Assembly: GCA_030762175.1 (NCBI GenBank)
Contig: CM060846.1
Location: forward strand, 312,341,012 to 312,405,011
DNA: 64,000 nt
DNA from: Metallyticus violacea
Lineage: Eukaryota > Arthropoda > Insecta > Mantodea > Metallyticidae
Reading direction: 5' to 3'
The position numbers were made by a program, and so were the translations under genes. The notes beneath the pieces are model-generated. The model did no database searches and was not told where the DNA came from. It worked only from the letters and a program-made list of their open reading frames with translations. This document shows, piece after piece, positions 46,593 to 58,154 of the stretch. Positions within the stretch are counted from its first letter, which is position 1. Each line of letters starts with the position of its first letter.

Positions 46593-47486
46593 GTAGAACT
46601 CTTGAGCGTTTAATTCTGATACTTGAACGGCACAATATAATAAATAGTAAAAGCATATGCATTTCCTTCCTCGGCTCCTTTGTTTTGTGATACTGCGATT
46701 CAAAAATTAAAAACATGAAGTTGGCAACAATAAGTGTTCCTACATTCAGGTAAGGAGATGCTTCATACTGCACACGTAGTGTGCAGCTAAAGCCCTAAAT
46801 TTTTAAACCGGGCATATAAAATAATATATAATGAACTTCAGTTTTAAAATGTGATATGTTGCCACCTAGAAACGTTTAAGAAGGAAAGTAGCATAAATAT
46901 TAATTTAACCCGTGAGATATTTAATGCGTATTAAAGCTGCGTAAGAAAGTTTAATGAGCTATGAATGTAAAAGTCAAGTGTCAACTTCAGACAGTTTTAA
47001 AATAACCTGTTTCCCCCGTAAAATATCGACAAGTAATTAATGTGCAGCTATGAAGCGTGCGCTGGTGGACATTTTCATAGAGAAAGCAAACTGTCATGTT
47101 TTCAAGTAAATTTGATCTTTACACATGTCCACAACATGGATCCTCTCTCTGGTTCTATTTGCGGGGTCATTAACATTGGCGATTTTACGTTTTAGTGTTT
47201 CAGAAAGAAAATATCCTTAAATTCAAGCTGCGATTTGACTTATGACAGTTGCATGAATGTTATTTCAAACTACCGTTGCTCTAAAAAAGGGGTTTGTTTG
47301 TACAACTCTTCTTGAAGTCATGTGATACCTGTCGCACTCGGCTCTCGACCTGATATAAGCCTGCGCTTCCCTCTCACTTCGAATCTGTCTGGCTGACTGT
47401 TCAAACTCTCGTCGCGGTATCGGAATTTTTCCCCACTTCCGTCCTAGAGCATGAATTATTTCATGTAAGGCAGCTGCTTGTAATGC
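46593..47486. other. Unannotated spacer
   Basis: No gene recognised. Confidence 0.5.
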
Positions 47487-47702
47487 TTGCTTTACACATT
47501 ATGTATGACTACTTTTAACTTTGGTTGGGACACAATTTTTGCTTTGGTGCATTTGTTGTCTAACGGCCACCCATTACGAGGAGAACATTTCATTGTTTCT
47601 TTATTTATACAATTGCTGGCGTTTGTTATAAGATGTTTAATGCCATCACCATTTGGTATGAGGGTATTTAACTATCCAGATGATACGCTTTTGTGTTTCT
47701 GA
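47487..47702 (+). mobile_element. Possible reverse-transcriptase scrap (LINE)
   Basis: A 71-codon frame (opening codon TTG, so not a true start) ends with HPLRGEHFIVSLFIQLLAFV, a proline-containing linker and GMRVFNYPDDTLLCF. This has the spacing and character of LINE reverse transcriptase around the palm: GCPLS..LF......L followed by G.RV..YADD..LF. The catalytic YADD reads YPDD, one base from YADD. Without an upstream or downstream continuation this could be chance, and I hold it loosely. Confidence 0.35.
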
Positions 47703-50045
47703 TAATTATAATAAATTTGATTTTATATCGTCATTTATTTGGTGTGATTCCTTAAAAGGTACCCCTCTCTCTTCCTTACATGTATTAAATAAAGTCTCTA
47801 GGGTTATCGGACCCCTCCATTTTCTACCGTTGAGTGCTGTTGCACACTATTCCGTCTAATGCATACGAAAGACGTGAAGCTGAAAGGCGCAGACTGGAAG
47901 TAAATACAAATGTTATATTTTTGACAAGATGCAGAACTCGAAGCAAACATCTGTAGGTAGCATTGCTGTGATTATAAGAAACAATTTCATCAAACTATTA
48001 CTGTTTAAATTAGTCCAAACTGAAGTAAAATAATGACTGACATTCATCACTCTTCTGTTACATTTCAGGTTACTCAGTGTACAAAAGTATACGAATAAAA
48101 AATGCAGTGAGATGCAACACTGACTTAACCGCAACACTGTAATATTATCATTCTCATCACAACGGAGAGTTAGTGTTAACAAAAGTGGATTCAAACGTTG
48201 CTGGGTTCAACAAAGTGAAATACTACCTCATGCAAATATCTAAACCTCAACAAAAACAGGGAAATAATGACATTTTTATAGAATTATTTCATTGTTATTT
48301 AAATGTAACTAGCGCGAAAATTATTAACACTAAAAGCAATAACAAAGGATATTGGCTACTTTTGGATTAAACGTCCTCTGCATGGTTCAAATGTTTTAAG
48401 ACAGCAATAGTCAGTAATTTTAATGAATTTTAAGAATTTCAGTTGACCAATTCATTGATGTTGCATTAATTTCAAAATGTGCTGTTTCTACATAAATCTT
48501 ATTTTAAGCATAATAATTTGAACACCCAAATCCTTCGATATTAGCTTCAACTCTTACGTTATGTTATATACAGGAAGCTTAAAAATACATGACATATTTT
48601 AAGAATGATTTCCTTATATGTAGATGACAATAAATAGTTTATATCAACATTAGTTTGCAAATGCTTAGTTTACTGGTTTTAACTACCTGTTTATTATATT
48701 CAGCGCTTCACATATTTTAAAGTAAATGTCTGAAATGTCCAACAACTGCTAAAACACAGATCTTACTTCGTCGATTCCAAATTTTTGACATGTTGCTTAT
48801 TGGCTGAACCTGCCACAAATTTTTTCGTAATACTTCTTCATTGTACACCAGGGACGAATATAGCAACGGTTTTAAATAAACGCAGAAGTAGAAATACAGT
48901 GGTCTTAATCAGGTAATTGACCCATCTTTATATACACACCGGAAAGAATATATTGTATTTAGAACTCTGTGGGAAAGCATAGTGAAATGTGCAGGAGCGT
49001 AATCATGTATCAGTGCGTGTGCGTACAAAAGATCAGTAGAATGGCGGCCAAGAAATCAGGTATGTTGTATTTTTAAGAAGGCTCTGTAATAACCGTCTTC
49101 GCGGAACTTGGAGACTTCCAAGTGAACCTAGTATTAAAACAGGACTTTCACATTTTGGACACAATGTGAACATTAAATATTTTCGGACCTGTACAAATTT
49201 AAACTGTTTTATTGCCTATCTGACTTCTAAAGAAATGTCGTATATTATCTTGTACCGAGTTGCACAACAAACATCCTCGCCTTCTATCCGCCGTATGCAT
49301 TTTCAATTACATGATGGGCTTTGATTGGAGATTAAACAATGGCCATTTAAAGCTCTATGCAGTAACCTAGGACTGTAATAATCTGAGAGAAAGAAAATGT
49401 ACAAAAATCGTTTATTAGTATTGTGATAACCTTGACAACCTCTTTCTTTTCATTTTATTGTCATTTGTCACCTATTCTTACCATAAATACCGTTACAATT
49501 TTTGAAGGTAAATATAACGTGTTTTGGCGATCAGTTTTGCTGCCAGATGCTATAATCTTCATTAATGAGTTCAGGTGCAACACAAAGAGTACATTACTTG
49601 AGGTTTAACCATGCAATGCGGTGATTATGAAAGTTGTGTTGCCTTAATAGGTAGTAGGGCAATAGACTCCGTAGAGTTGGAAAATCATCAGATCCTTAAA
49701 AATCTGGAAACCATCAGGGTGTATGTGTACAACACAAATCAATGCTTCTGTTGGTGACCGAAATGCGGATGCCCCGCGCTCTAACTGTTGTTCGAAGCAG
49801 TGGTGGCTCATGTTTGGAAGCAGTGGTGGTTCCTGAGATGAACGTATCTGAGTGGTGGGCAAGCAACTTGAATTCAGTGCTTGCGTCACAGTGTCGAACA
49901 TTTTTTACTTCTGAACTGAAGCAGAAAAGGGTGTTGAGATGCTAACGGTTGCTACAATGTTATGCTAGCAACGGCCACTGAGAATTCTCCTCATTGACAA
50001 GAAAGCATTCAATATAATTTGAATTCTAATATCATTAATTAATAA
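47703..50045. other. AT-rich unannotated stretch
   Basis: No gene recognised. A 13-bp word GAAGCAGTGGTGG occurs twice within 49795-49830; the surrounding less AT-rich block (49640-49950) has frames on both strands with no motif. Confidence 0.45.
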
Positions 50046-50600
50046 GAAAAATCATCTCATAAACAAATTTACAATTTACCATCCACAGAAAACTGGTGAA
50101 ACGAAAAACTTGGGAGAAAATTCCGTAGGCCCAGGGAAACCCCCATCTGCCTCGCTAATGGTTTGGTGGGAAGTGAGGATCCATGGTGTCACTAAGGTTC
50201 ATTTCTGTCGAAAGGGATTGAAGACAAGTTCCAAAGTGTTGAACCAACTTTAATGGAGAACTTGAGCATTAGTTCGTTCAAGAACAGGGATTGTATGTAA
50301 CAGGCATCATGTTTGAACTGCAGTTAAAAAAAAAAAAAAAAAAATGTACACCCATACTTGGCCAGAGAGAAATGTTCCACAATTTATTAGTACTCAAGAT
50401 GGGCCTTCTAGTAGTGTCAACATGAAATCCCTGGACTACAAACTGTGGCCAGTGCTTGAGCAATAGCTTTCAAGAAAGGCTTCAGCCATGTGTGAGAATA
50501 AAATGGTATCATTTTGGAATGTGATTGGTGTTCTCGTTTGCAATACCTGTGAAAACAACTTATCAAAAGTACAGGGAAAAAGTTAAAAATATTTAGTTGT
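50046..50600 (+). mobile_element. Third Tc1/mariner-type transposase fossil, distinct lineage
   Basis: Plus-strand pieces match the middle and C-terminal part of a mariner-like transposase of the NPLDY type. They are SASLMVWWEV (about 50152), HGVTKVHFCRKGLKTSSKVL (about 50181-50240), then after a 19-A run WPERNVPQFIS (about 50360) and SLDYKLWPVLEQ (about 50428-50463) followed by TAG. The WW..GVTK.HFC.KG and ..DLNPLDYKLWS.LE layout differs from the SPDLAP motif of the other two mariners and recalls the rosa/DD41D-like branch (from memory). The segment with the second catalytic Asp is missing or replaced by the A run (50326-50344). Terminal repeats were not found. Confidence 0.75.
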
Positions 50601-51846
50601 TATTTAACTAAAAATCTTGTAACAATATTTATTACAAACTAGCCAGATTTACCCCCTGTTTTCGCATTTCAGATATAGCCAAAGTGTTCCTTTTTCTATA
50701 GATCTTGCACCCATGCAACGTATTAAAGCCTTTGTTTGTCGTTGAAAGTTTTGTAATTTCATGCACTGTTAGAATACAAATTAAATTCTGAAGAGCTCCG
50801 AATTTTTAGATTAAAATTTTAAATTCTCGAAAATGTAAGTAAACTGTGCAAAACGTAAAGTTTGAGTAAATAGTGCAATCTCATATTAAATGAAATCTAA
50901 TAAAGTTTATAATGATTTATTAAACAAAAGTAATCAAGCAACAAAGCTTACGTTAGATATTTATATTGCTTATATAATCTTACGTAAAATTGTTGTAGAC
51001 GTTGCTAGCCAACTAAAGTCACTCGCGTGTTACTGTCAGTGTATAATTAAATGTCAGTTAACTTTTGAAAAATGGATCAACGTTTCATCAGCCCAAGGAA
51101 TTCCCTGTTGTGAAAATTGTCATTTTGCTTCCCACAGAAATCAGGATGTGGTTAAATAAGAAGCCCAGATATAATTATGTTTACCCTAGGGGTTGAATGC
51201 GATATTATGTCACGACGTTAAATATTGCTTTCGACTTCTTACGTGCAGTAATTACCTGTATTTGAGCCGCAGCGTGACGGAAACGATAAGGGTGATGTCT
51301 GCAATCATTCTTCCGTGGATTCCTCGTCTGGTGCTGACGGAAAAACACGCATGATCTAACAAGTAATCACTGATTTCATTCCATACGTTGGTTCTGGGAA
51401 ACTAAGTCGGTTAGCAGCTCCATCCATCTAGAGTAATGAGGTGAGAAAGTGCAGCGGCTATACACGGTCAAGAAGTTCTAATGTCATTTCATGCTATTTC
51501 TGCTTTTGTAACAACAGGTGGTTGAGTTCGATATTCTCTTAGTTTCCGCAACTAACAACCGTACACTTCTCACACTGAACAACAAAATCGACCTTTAAAA
51601 GTTTTTTGCACAAAATATGTTCTTGGTGTATTTTGTTGTGCAAGTTCAAATGTGGCCGTGTTTTTTTTTTTTTTTTTTTTTAATCCAGCACCAGTAATAA
51701 CTCGCACTTTCAAGAAGGCAAAATTACCACAATACGCAATATTACCCTGATCGCAATAAATTTTCTGATTTTGTTAAATTAACTAATTAACATATACTCA
51801 AAATATTTCCAAATCGTTTTCCAACTGTTGTCAGGTATATTTCTGT
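50601..51846. other. Unannotated stretch
   Basis: No gene recognised. A T21 run lies at 51661-51681. An 89-codon frame (50890-51159) has no motif. Confidence 0.45.
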
Positions 51847-52064
51847 CATTTGCTGCTTCTTTTGAAATTTACTCTGGTTTCTCTTATGAGGTTCCATCAT
51901 TAAGCTGCGAGCACACTGGGTTTTCATCTTCCTTAATAGCTTTTCTCCATCTCATAAATACATAAATACATTTGTAATTATAACTAATTTATTCCATTTG
52001 CTGCTTCCTGGTTATTTTCTGTGGTTTTCCTAATGAGGTTCCATCAATAATCTGCAAGCATACA
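51847..52064. repeat. 75-bp direct duplication inside the fossil
   Basis: CATTTGCTGCTTC...GAGGTTCCATCA...CTGC.AGCA.AC occurs at 51847-51919 and, diverged, at 51995-52064. Both appear to encode, on the minus strand, the same C-terminal piece of the fossil family. Either the element's tail duplicated before decay or two truncated copies sit end to end. Confidence 0.7.
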
Positions 52065-53020
52065 CTAACTTGTCCGCGGCTAGCAGATATAAAGTCCAGA
52101 TGAGAATGCAAGAAATGAATTTTGAGGGACATATGGCAGTTAAGATTTGTATGCAATTCTGGTAATTTGTCTAGTAACTGTTCGTATTTTCTGCTCTAAT
52201 ATTACCTAAGAATTGTACACAAGTGCTCTTGAATGATAACCATGTTTCTAGTTCCACATTATTCAATTTACAATCAAACAGTTGATCTTTCGTTACTTCT
52301 CTATCAGCGCTTAATAAAATCCCTTCCTTTAATGTATCAACATTTTCTAATTAGTACTTGAACATCTAATGATTTGAACATTTTCTTCATTGTACTTAAT
52401 TTTCTATGAAAGGGTGGCAAAACTATTTTAGATTTAAACCCATGGTTTAGCTGTAACATTCTTTTCACTAGGTGCAATATCTTCTGGGAAGCCCTATTTT
52501 AATGTCATATTGTTTCTATTTAGCACAGCTATTCCATGCGTACAAAAACCAAAAATATCTGTATAGCCACTTTGTAATCCGAATAGCATTCCAATAATTT
52601 TGAAATTCCCACAAATAGACCAGTCATACTGAATTTTTTTTATAATAGTAGCTCCATATTTTTGTAACTTTCCTTCATTTATACTACATGAGCAATGGAT
52701 ACAGGTGGTTATACGTTCCTGTTGTGTAACAGCTTAACTTTGATGCGTGTGTGAAGAGCCTCTATTTAGAAAATCTACCATGCTAAAGAATTGTTCTTTT
52801 TGTTTTCGAAATGCTGGTATACTAGTATCTATGTAGAAAAAAAAGGGGGGTACTGAAAGCTTTACTTGTGATTTTGAAAGATTTAAATTTTGGACAATAT
52901 AATTTAACTGTCCCCTATTTCATGATTAGCATTAGGATCTGGATCTTCAAATTTTATTCCTGATCTTGACTGACTTAGTGGGTTATCACTAGAGATTGAA
53001 CAATTCCTTCGTTAACAGGA
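51847..53020 (-). mobile_element. Fossil of an unnamed repeat-associated protein family
   Basis: Minus-strand fragments in several frames, in protein order from high to low coordinates, are LNYIVQNLNLSKSQVKL (about 52857-52905), LLHNRNV then MKESYKNMEL (about 52650-52740), ICGNFKIIGMLFGLQSGYTD (about 52555-52610), IVLPPFHRKLSTMKK (about 52400-52424), TLKEGILLSADREVTKDQLF and TWLSFKSTCVQFLGNIRAE (about 52190-52340), and MSLKIHFLHSHLDF (52091-52132). I recall this order from proteins that recur in many arthropod and cnidarian genomes, with motifs LLGLQ.GYTKY, LPP.HIKLG.MK, FLGN..AENY and HSHLDFFP. Their multicopy, broken nature suggests a transposon, but I cannot name the class. Stops and frameshifts are frequent and the segment between HSHLDF and the C-terminus is deleted. 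Confidence 0.7.
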
Positions 53021-53276
53021 TATCAGTGAAGCCTGAAGACAGCTAGGGTACTTAACGTCACAAGGAGAGGGTTAACGTTTGTGGTTGCAATGCACAAACC
53101 TGCTGTTGTTTTTTTCATCCGAACGCTAGACAGTTCAGGGTCAACTACTTATGGTTGATGCTCACCTAACTTCGCGTCCATGGCAGAAAAATATTCCATC
53201 ACTAATTATCACTTTTTAAGCTGGTCTTGTTCTGGAGGGATAGGTGTGACTATCAAATCTGTCTAGTGTTCCAATA

Positions 53277-53277
<1 letters not shown>

Positions 53278-53350
<73 letters not shown>

Positions 53351-53351
53351 T
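53278..53351. repeat. (ATT)n microsatellite
   Basis: About 24 pure ATT/TTA units, the longest trinucleotide array of this type in the window. Confidence 0.97.
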
Positions 53352-56300
53352 GTATTTAGCCCTAAACCCTGTGATTTTAGTCATATAAAAACAACAATCA
53401 TTAATATAGTTAATTGATTCCTCCATACCATTACATACAATTTAAAATTTAATTGGCAAGCAGTTTGTCTGGCTGAAACAGAATTGCAAGTAAATGTTCG
53501 TGCGAATCGCCTTATACTTCCCTGCAAGAATCTTTTTTCACATATGTATCGTACATGAAACATGTTTTTCAAGACTACGTTTATTTAGTGGCATAACTGA
53601 CGATTAGCACAGAATTTATACACAATGAAAGCATCGAGTAAAACACTAAACCACAACCCCTCGCTCACAAAACCTCCTCAAACTATCTACAAGCTGATAC
53701 CTGCATGTGCATTATACAGCCTTGACGGCTGACTCTGCCGGTCCTTAACTGAAATATTTTCACTTTGTGGTACCTAAATAATAATGTGCTGATTAATTTC
53801 GAAAACGCGAAGCTAAGTAGATTGGGATATCTGTAGGCATTAAGAGAATGCAGTCTTAACCAGGACAGAGTCTCAAATGACGGGGAAACGGTCATATTTA
53901 CGAATGTTGTATATACAACGAGCAGTAGTTTGCGCAGTTTTGTGCGAAGGTAGCTAACAAAATATCACAACAGCCCAATAATGGCTTTACCACAATTTGT
54001 ACAATGTTTAATATTAATGACTTCGATGAGTGAATAATAGATTTTTTTTTTTCGTTACTAACATGATTGATGATCGTATGACATGAAAACTTGAAAAAAA
54101 TTACATTTTATCAACAGTATTTTAGTGCACTGAATAAGGGTACAGGTGTACTTCGACGATGCGAGTACAAATGCATTCTGTTAAAAAGATTGCTTATACA
54201 TTGTTAGGATATCTGAGTGATAGTTCGTGTTCTGTTTTAGATGAAAATAATTGGAATTTGTATACAAATATATAAATAATAAAGATACTTCCAAATGAAT
54301 TATATTTTAAATTCAGAAAAATAGCCGGACGTTGTTCAAAGGACACTCTTTGCACTCGGCCATTTTCTCGGGCTTTAGAAAGTGTTAAAAGAATGCTTCA
54401 CTAATTAATGCGCCACAGTTTGTATCTTGAGAGATAAAGCCTTGAAGAAGACGCGTAACCTTGCATTCTCAGTAGCTATTGTGGAGCATCGTAGCCTCAA
54501 AGAATAATGCATCTATTTGGCAAAGGCAGCAGAAGAAGGAATCCGGCGAGCACAGAAAACACGATATAGTCATTAATGGGAACGGAGAAAGAAAAGAAGG
54601 AATGGGGGACTCGGTGTAATCACATATTACACAGCATCCCACACTCAGTTCAAGAACGGACCATGTTCATTATTCAAGTTCAATCCTTGTACATTTCTAT
54701 AAGCGTCCTCAATATTTTTAATCTTTGCCTGAGACGATTTCGTCAGTTTGGAGCTCATTTCATTTGAAGTTTCTTAACGATCCTTGCTGAGTCAGATCCT
54801 AGAAAAGCATTTTCAGAAACCTTTGCCATAAAACTGTACCGCGGAACCAGATGAAGTACTTGCAAAGTGTTAATTTGATATCCGCCCAAACGAACTGCTT
54901 ACCATGGCTCTATTCCGGATTAAGATAAGTTAGCTGTATGCGGCTTTTGCTCCAAAGTTTTCACTCACTTTCAAAAGTGCATCCTGAACATTGGAGGTCA
55001 GCATACGAAGTAGTACAAACGCACTTTGACATTTAGAGGTATACGTTGCTATCGTTCAGGTTTTAATTTTCTTTATGTATTTCATATGACAAAACCTTAA
55101 AAACTTCAGAAACCTCAGCTACTGCTTATAACATAAAGGGTCATCGAGAAGACGCTCCGCGGCCATTGGTAGCAAAGATTTTACAAGGGAAGCGAATTCA
55201 GGTGGCAGCGCTGATCGCACGCCGAGGGTGTGTTCACTTAACCACCAAGGCAAGCACACACTCTATAGTCTAAACCTTAACAACTATGGGCGAATTACAT
55301 GCTGAAACCGGTTTCGAAGGAAGGAATGCCAGAAATGTAGGAGTACCAACTTTCTCCTGTGCGGTGCACGTCACCCAAGTGCGGAGGAACTTGTCAATGA
55401 CCCGTTATTTACAACGATGACACTATTTAGTATTACACTAAAGAGTTAGTTATACGCATATTATATTTACAGTTTCTTTCTCGTGAATATTTGGGCGTAC
55501 TATAACCATTGCAAAATAGCGTGACCGGGCGGCAGTGATCCTGCAGTGCCAACCTATTGTCGGGACCCACTGTAATGTCTGATGATGATCGTCGTGTTTC
55601 TTTGGGGAAGTGTAGACTCAGTAATGGCGCACATTGGGCGAATACAGGTCCTTTTTAAGCATTTCATTTCCTTCCTCGTTATTGAACTAATTCCTTAGTT
55701 TAATTGCATGAAGAATTATGCCAAGTGAATCAAATCCTTTGAGACTGCCACAGTTAACAACCTTCGGTATTTTGAGGTTCTTATGCTTTGCCTTGATTCC
55801 AGTTGCACGCTTCTTATAGCGTTTTTCAGACTGTAAGCCCGCTCTTTCCATAAGCAATTCTTTTATCGGCTTTTACAGGAGCAATGGAATAAATTGTAAG
55901 TTTCTCTTCAGGTACCAGAGAGAAACTATGAAGCACTGGAGTCAGACCCACAGATATGCACAACGTTAGCCATATCTCTGTTCGCTATTTTAGTCAGGTG
56001 CAGTGTTCTTATAGCTGATTGCGAGTAGCGCATTGTGCACGAACAGAATAGATTGTTGAAATCCAAATTAGGGTTAAATTATAAGGCAATTCTAGGATCA
56101 CCGAACCCATTATTTTCATTGTATCGAATTGAAACAAGCAGTAGAAAAGAAGTGTATCATTAAGAAGGGTTGACTTGCAACAGGGGAGCTGAAATGGGCC
56201 TGGAAAGCAACATTTACCCGGGTTTTACTCAGCCTCCTTATTGCTTACTGCTGCTCTAACTGCTGTTCTTATTGCTGCAGGATAAGTGAAAGAGGGTGCA

Positions 56301-57854
56301 GCTTTGTAGGGAGATTGAAAGTAGCGTGTAATTTTTCTTGGATTTGTGTTAGCATGCTTTGTTTTTCAGAAACAGCACGAGAATAGTATAAGAACTTACT
56401 ATTATCATGGCTATTCTGCAGGTTTTATTTCGTTCCACATTTACGAGTTCCTGTTACATTGAAGCGAACCCAGCAGTATTTCTCAGACGCTTTTGAACTA
56501 TTAGAATGTCATTTTATGTAACTTATTCCAGCCATGACCGCACTCGAGCCTCATGTGCAAAAATCGATCTGTCTGTTTTATATCCTTGAACTTAATCGAA
56601 AAAACATGACATATTTGATCTTATAATGAATTTTGTTAGTTCAGAACTGAAGCAGCGCGTAATAAATTTGTAAACTGTAATTAGTACAACTCTGGAAACC
56701 CGACAATTTTCATAATGTATATCACATCACCCTTTATACGTAAGGGAGTTTGTTTGCTCAAATTGCATCATTGTCGTTTAATTGTGTATCTAAGTATACC
56801 CCATTATCATAAAAACAAGATGATACATATAAGTAATGTATTCTACTTTGAAATACTTAATGGCACGTTCTATTGCAGCATAGTATTTCATCGTTTGCAA
56901 TATCTATTTAAACGTCACTGACAAAATTAATATTAAAATACGCTTAGTTTCAACAAATCAGATTCATCTATAGCGGTTAATTTGTTGCTGTTAAACTGTT
57001 GCCACTGACTCGTAGCTAAGGCAGTAGCAAAGACCGTTCATTATGGGGTACGTTGGAATATTAAATGGCGAGGTACTTAAACCTGCTACCTGAAATATCT
57101 CCTACGATGAGCTGTATTCACTTCTTTTAAAGGCACATGATGATGTACATACCTAGCCTATAGGGAATTAATACTGATCAGAGAATAGAACCATTTTCAA
57201 CTTGAAGCTATATTTATTTAATAGATGAGTAGCAGCTGTAAGTGTAGCAGGAATTAGACTAATTAAAACAACAATACTAACGACTTTTACCGCATGTTTC
57301 TAATACATATAGTTTATGCGCAATCGATTTTGCACTTTATTTGTGAAAAGCAAGGGAGTAGTAATTGGTAATTACATAAGAGTTTTCAGTTGTTTCTTAG
57401 TCTTTTGTTTTATTTCAAATGAAACCGTATTACCACAAGCCTCATAGATGTTCAAATTGGTGACAATTCACTGCAACTTAAGCTTGCAGTCTTTCATACA
57501 CGTTCTTTAGCATTTCAGAAGAATCGCCTTTCTCTGTAGAAAAAGAAATGTATCAAAACAGTAGACCAGTCCAGCTTCAGATAAAACAATCAAACAGCTT
57601 CAATCATTTGATTGTCAAATACTGTTCACTTGTTCTTAATGAATAAAACTATAATATTGATTGCTCGTAAATTATTTGCATTAGAAACATGCTTTGAACG
57701 TCATTATATTCTAATACATAATTTCATTTCTGGCTATTGATTCATTAAAATTAAATTAAAAATAGTAATTTTTGCTCATCGGTATTAACTTTCCATAGAG
57801 TAGATTTGTGGTTCCTTATATTCCCTTAAATCTAGGAAAACAGCTAATGGATTC
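53352..57854. other. Long unannotated stretch
   Basis: No gene recognised in 4.5 kb. The block 55130-55650 is less AT-rich (GACGCTCCGCGGCCATTGG, GGTGGCAGCGCTGATCGCAC) and could be an old repeat or exon, but no frame in it carries a motif. The rest is AT-rich with scattered short frames. Confidence 0.45.
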
Positions 57855-58154
57855 TTTTTTTTTTTTTTTTTTTTTTTTTGAGTGGTGTTTAACGCCCGTT
57901 TTTACTACTGAGGCACCACAGGCGGTGGACATTAATGATGCATGAAATGAAATTATATATTGGGAAAGGAATTTTTTTTTAAGGAAGGAAGCGTTCCAGG
58001 CCTAAGTTTAGGTATCTCCCCGGCATTTGCCAGTTATGAAGACTGAGGGAAACCTGGAAAAACCTCAGTCAGGGGGGCGGTCCTGGCGGGATTCGAACCC
58101 TAGATGTCCCACTCACGAGTCCGTGCCTTAACGACCTCGGTCACCCGTGGCGGT
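57855..58154 (-). mobile_element. SINE family A copy with long poly(A) tail
   Basis: On the minus strand, CCGCCACGGGTGACCGAGGT (A box region), B box GGTTCGAATCCCGCC, GGTTTTTCCAGGTTTCCCTC, CTGGCAAATGCCGGGGAGAT, CTTAGGCCTGGAACGCTTCC and GGGCGTTAAACACCACTC, followed by an uninterrupted A26 tail (plus-strand T26, 57855-57880). It has the best preserved A and B boxes and the longest tail of the family here, suggesting a recent insertion. I could not find a clear target duplication. Confidence 0.93.

Noticed and set aside
57855..58154. Genuine tRNA genes at SINE heads (also at 7437, 9741-9827, 18278 and 46500-46578)
   Set aside because: Heads have box A and box B but no proper acceptor stem closing, and they continue into a shared SINE body ending in an A tail.
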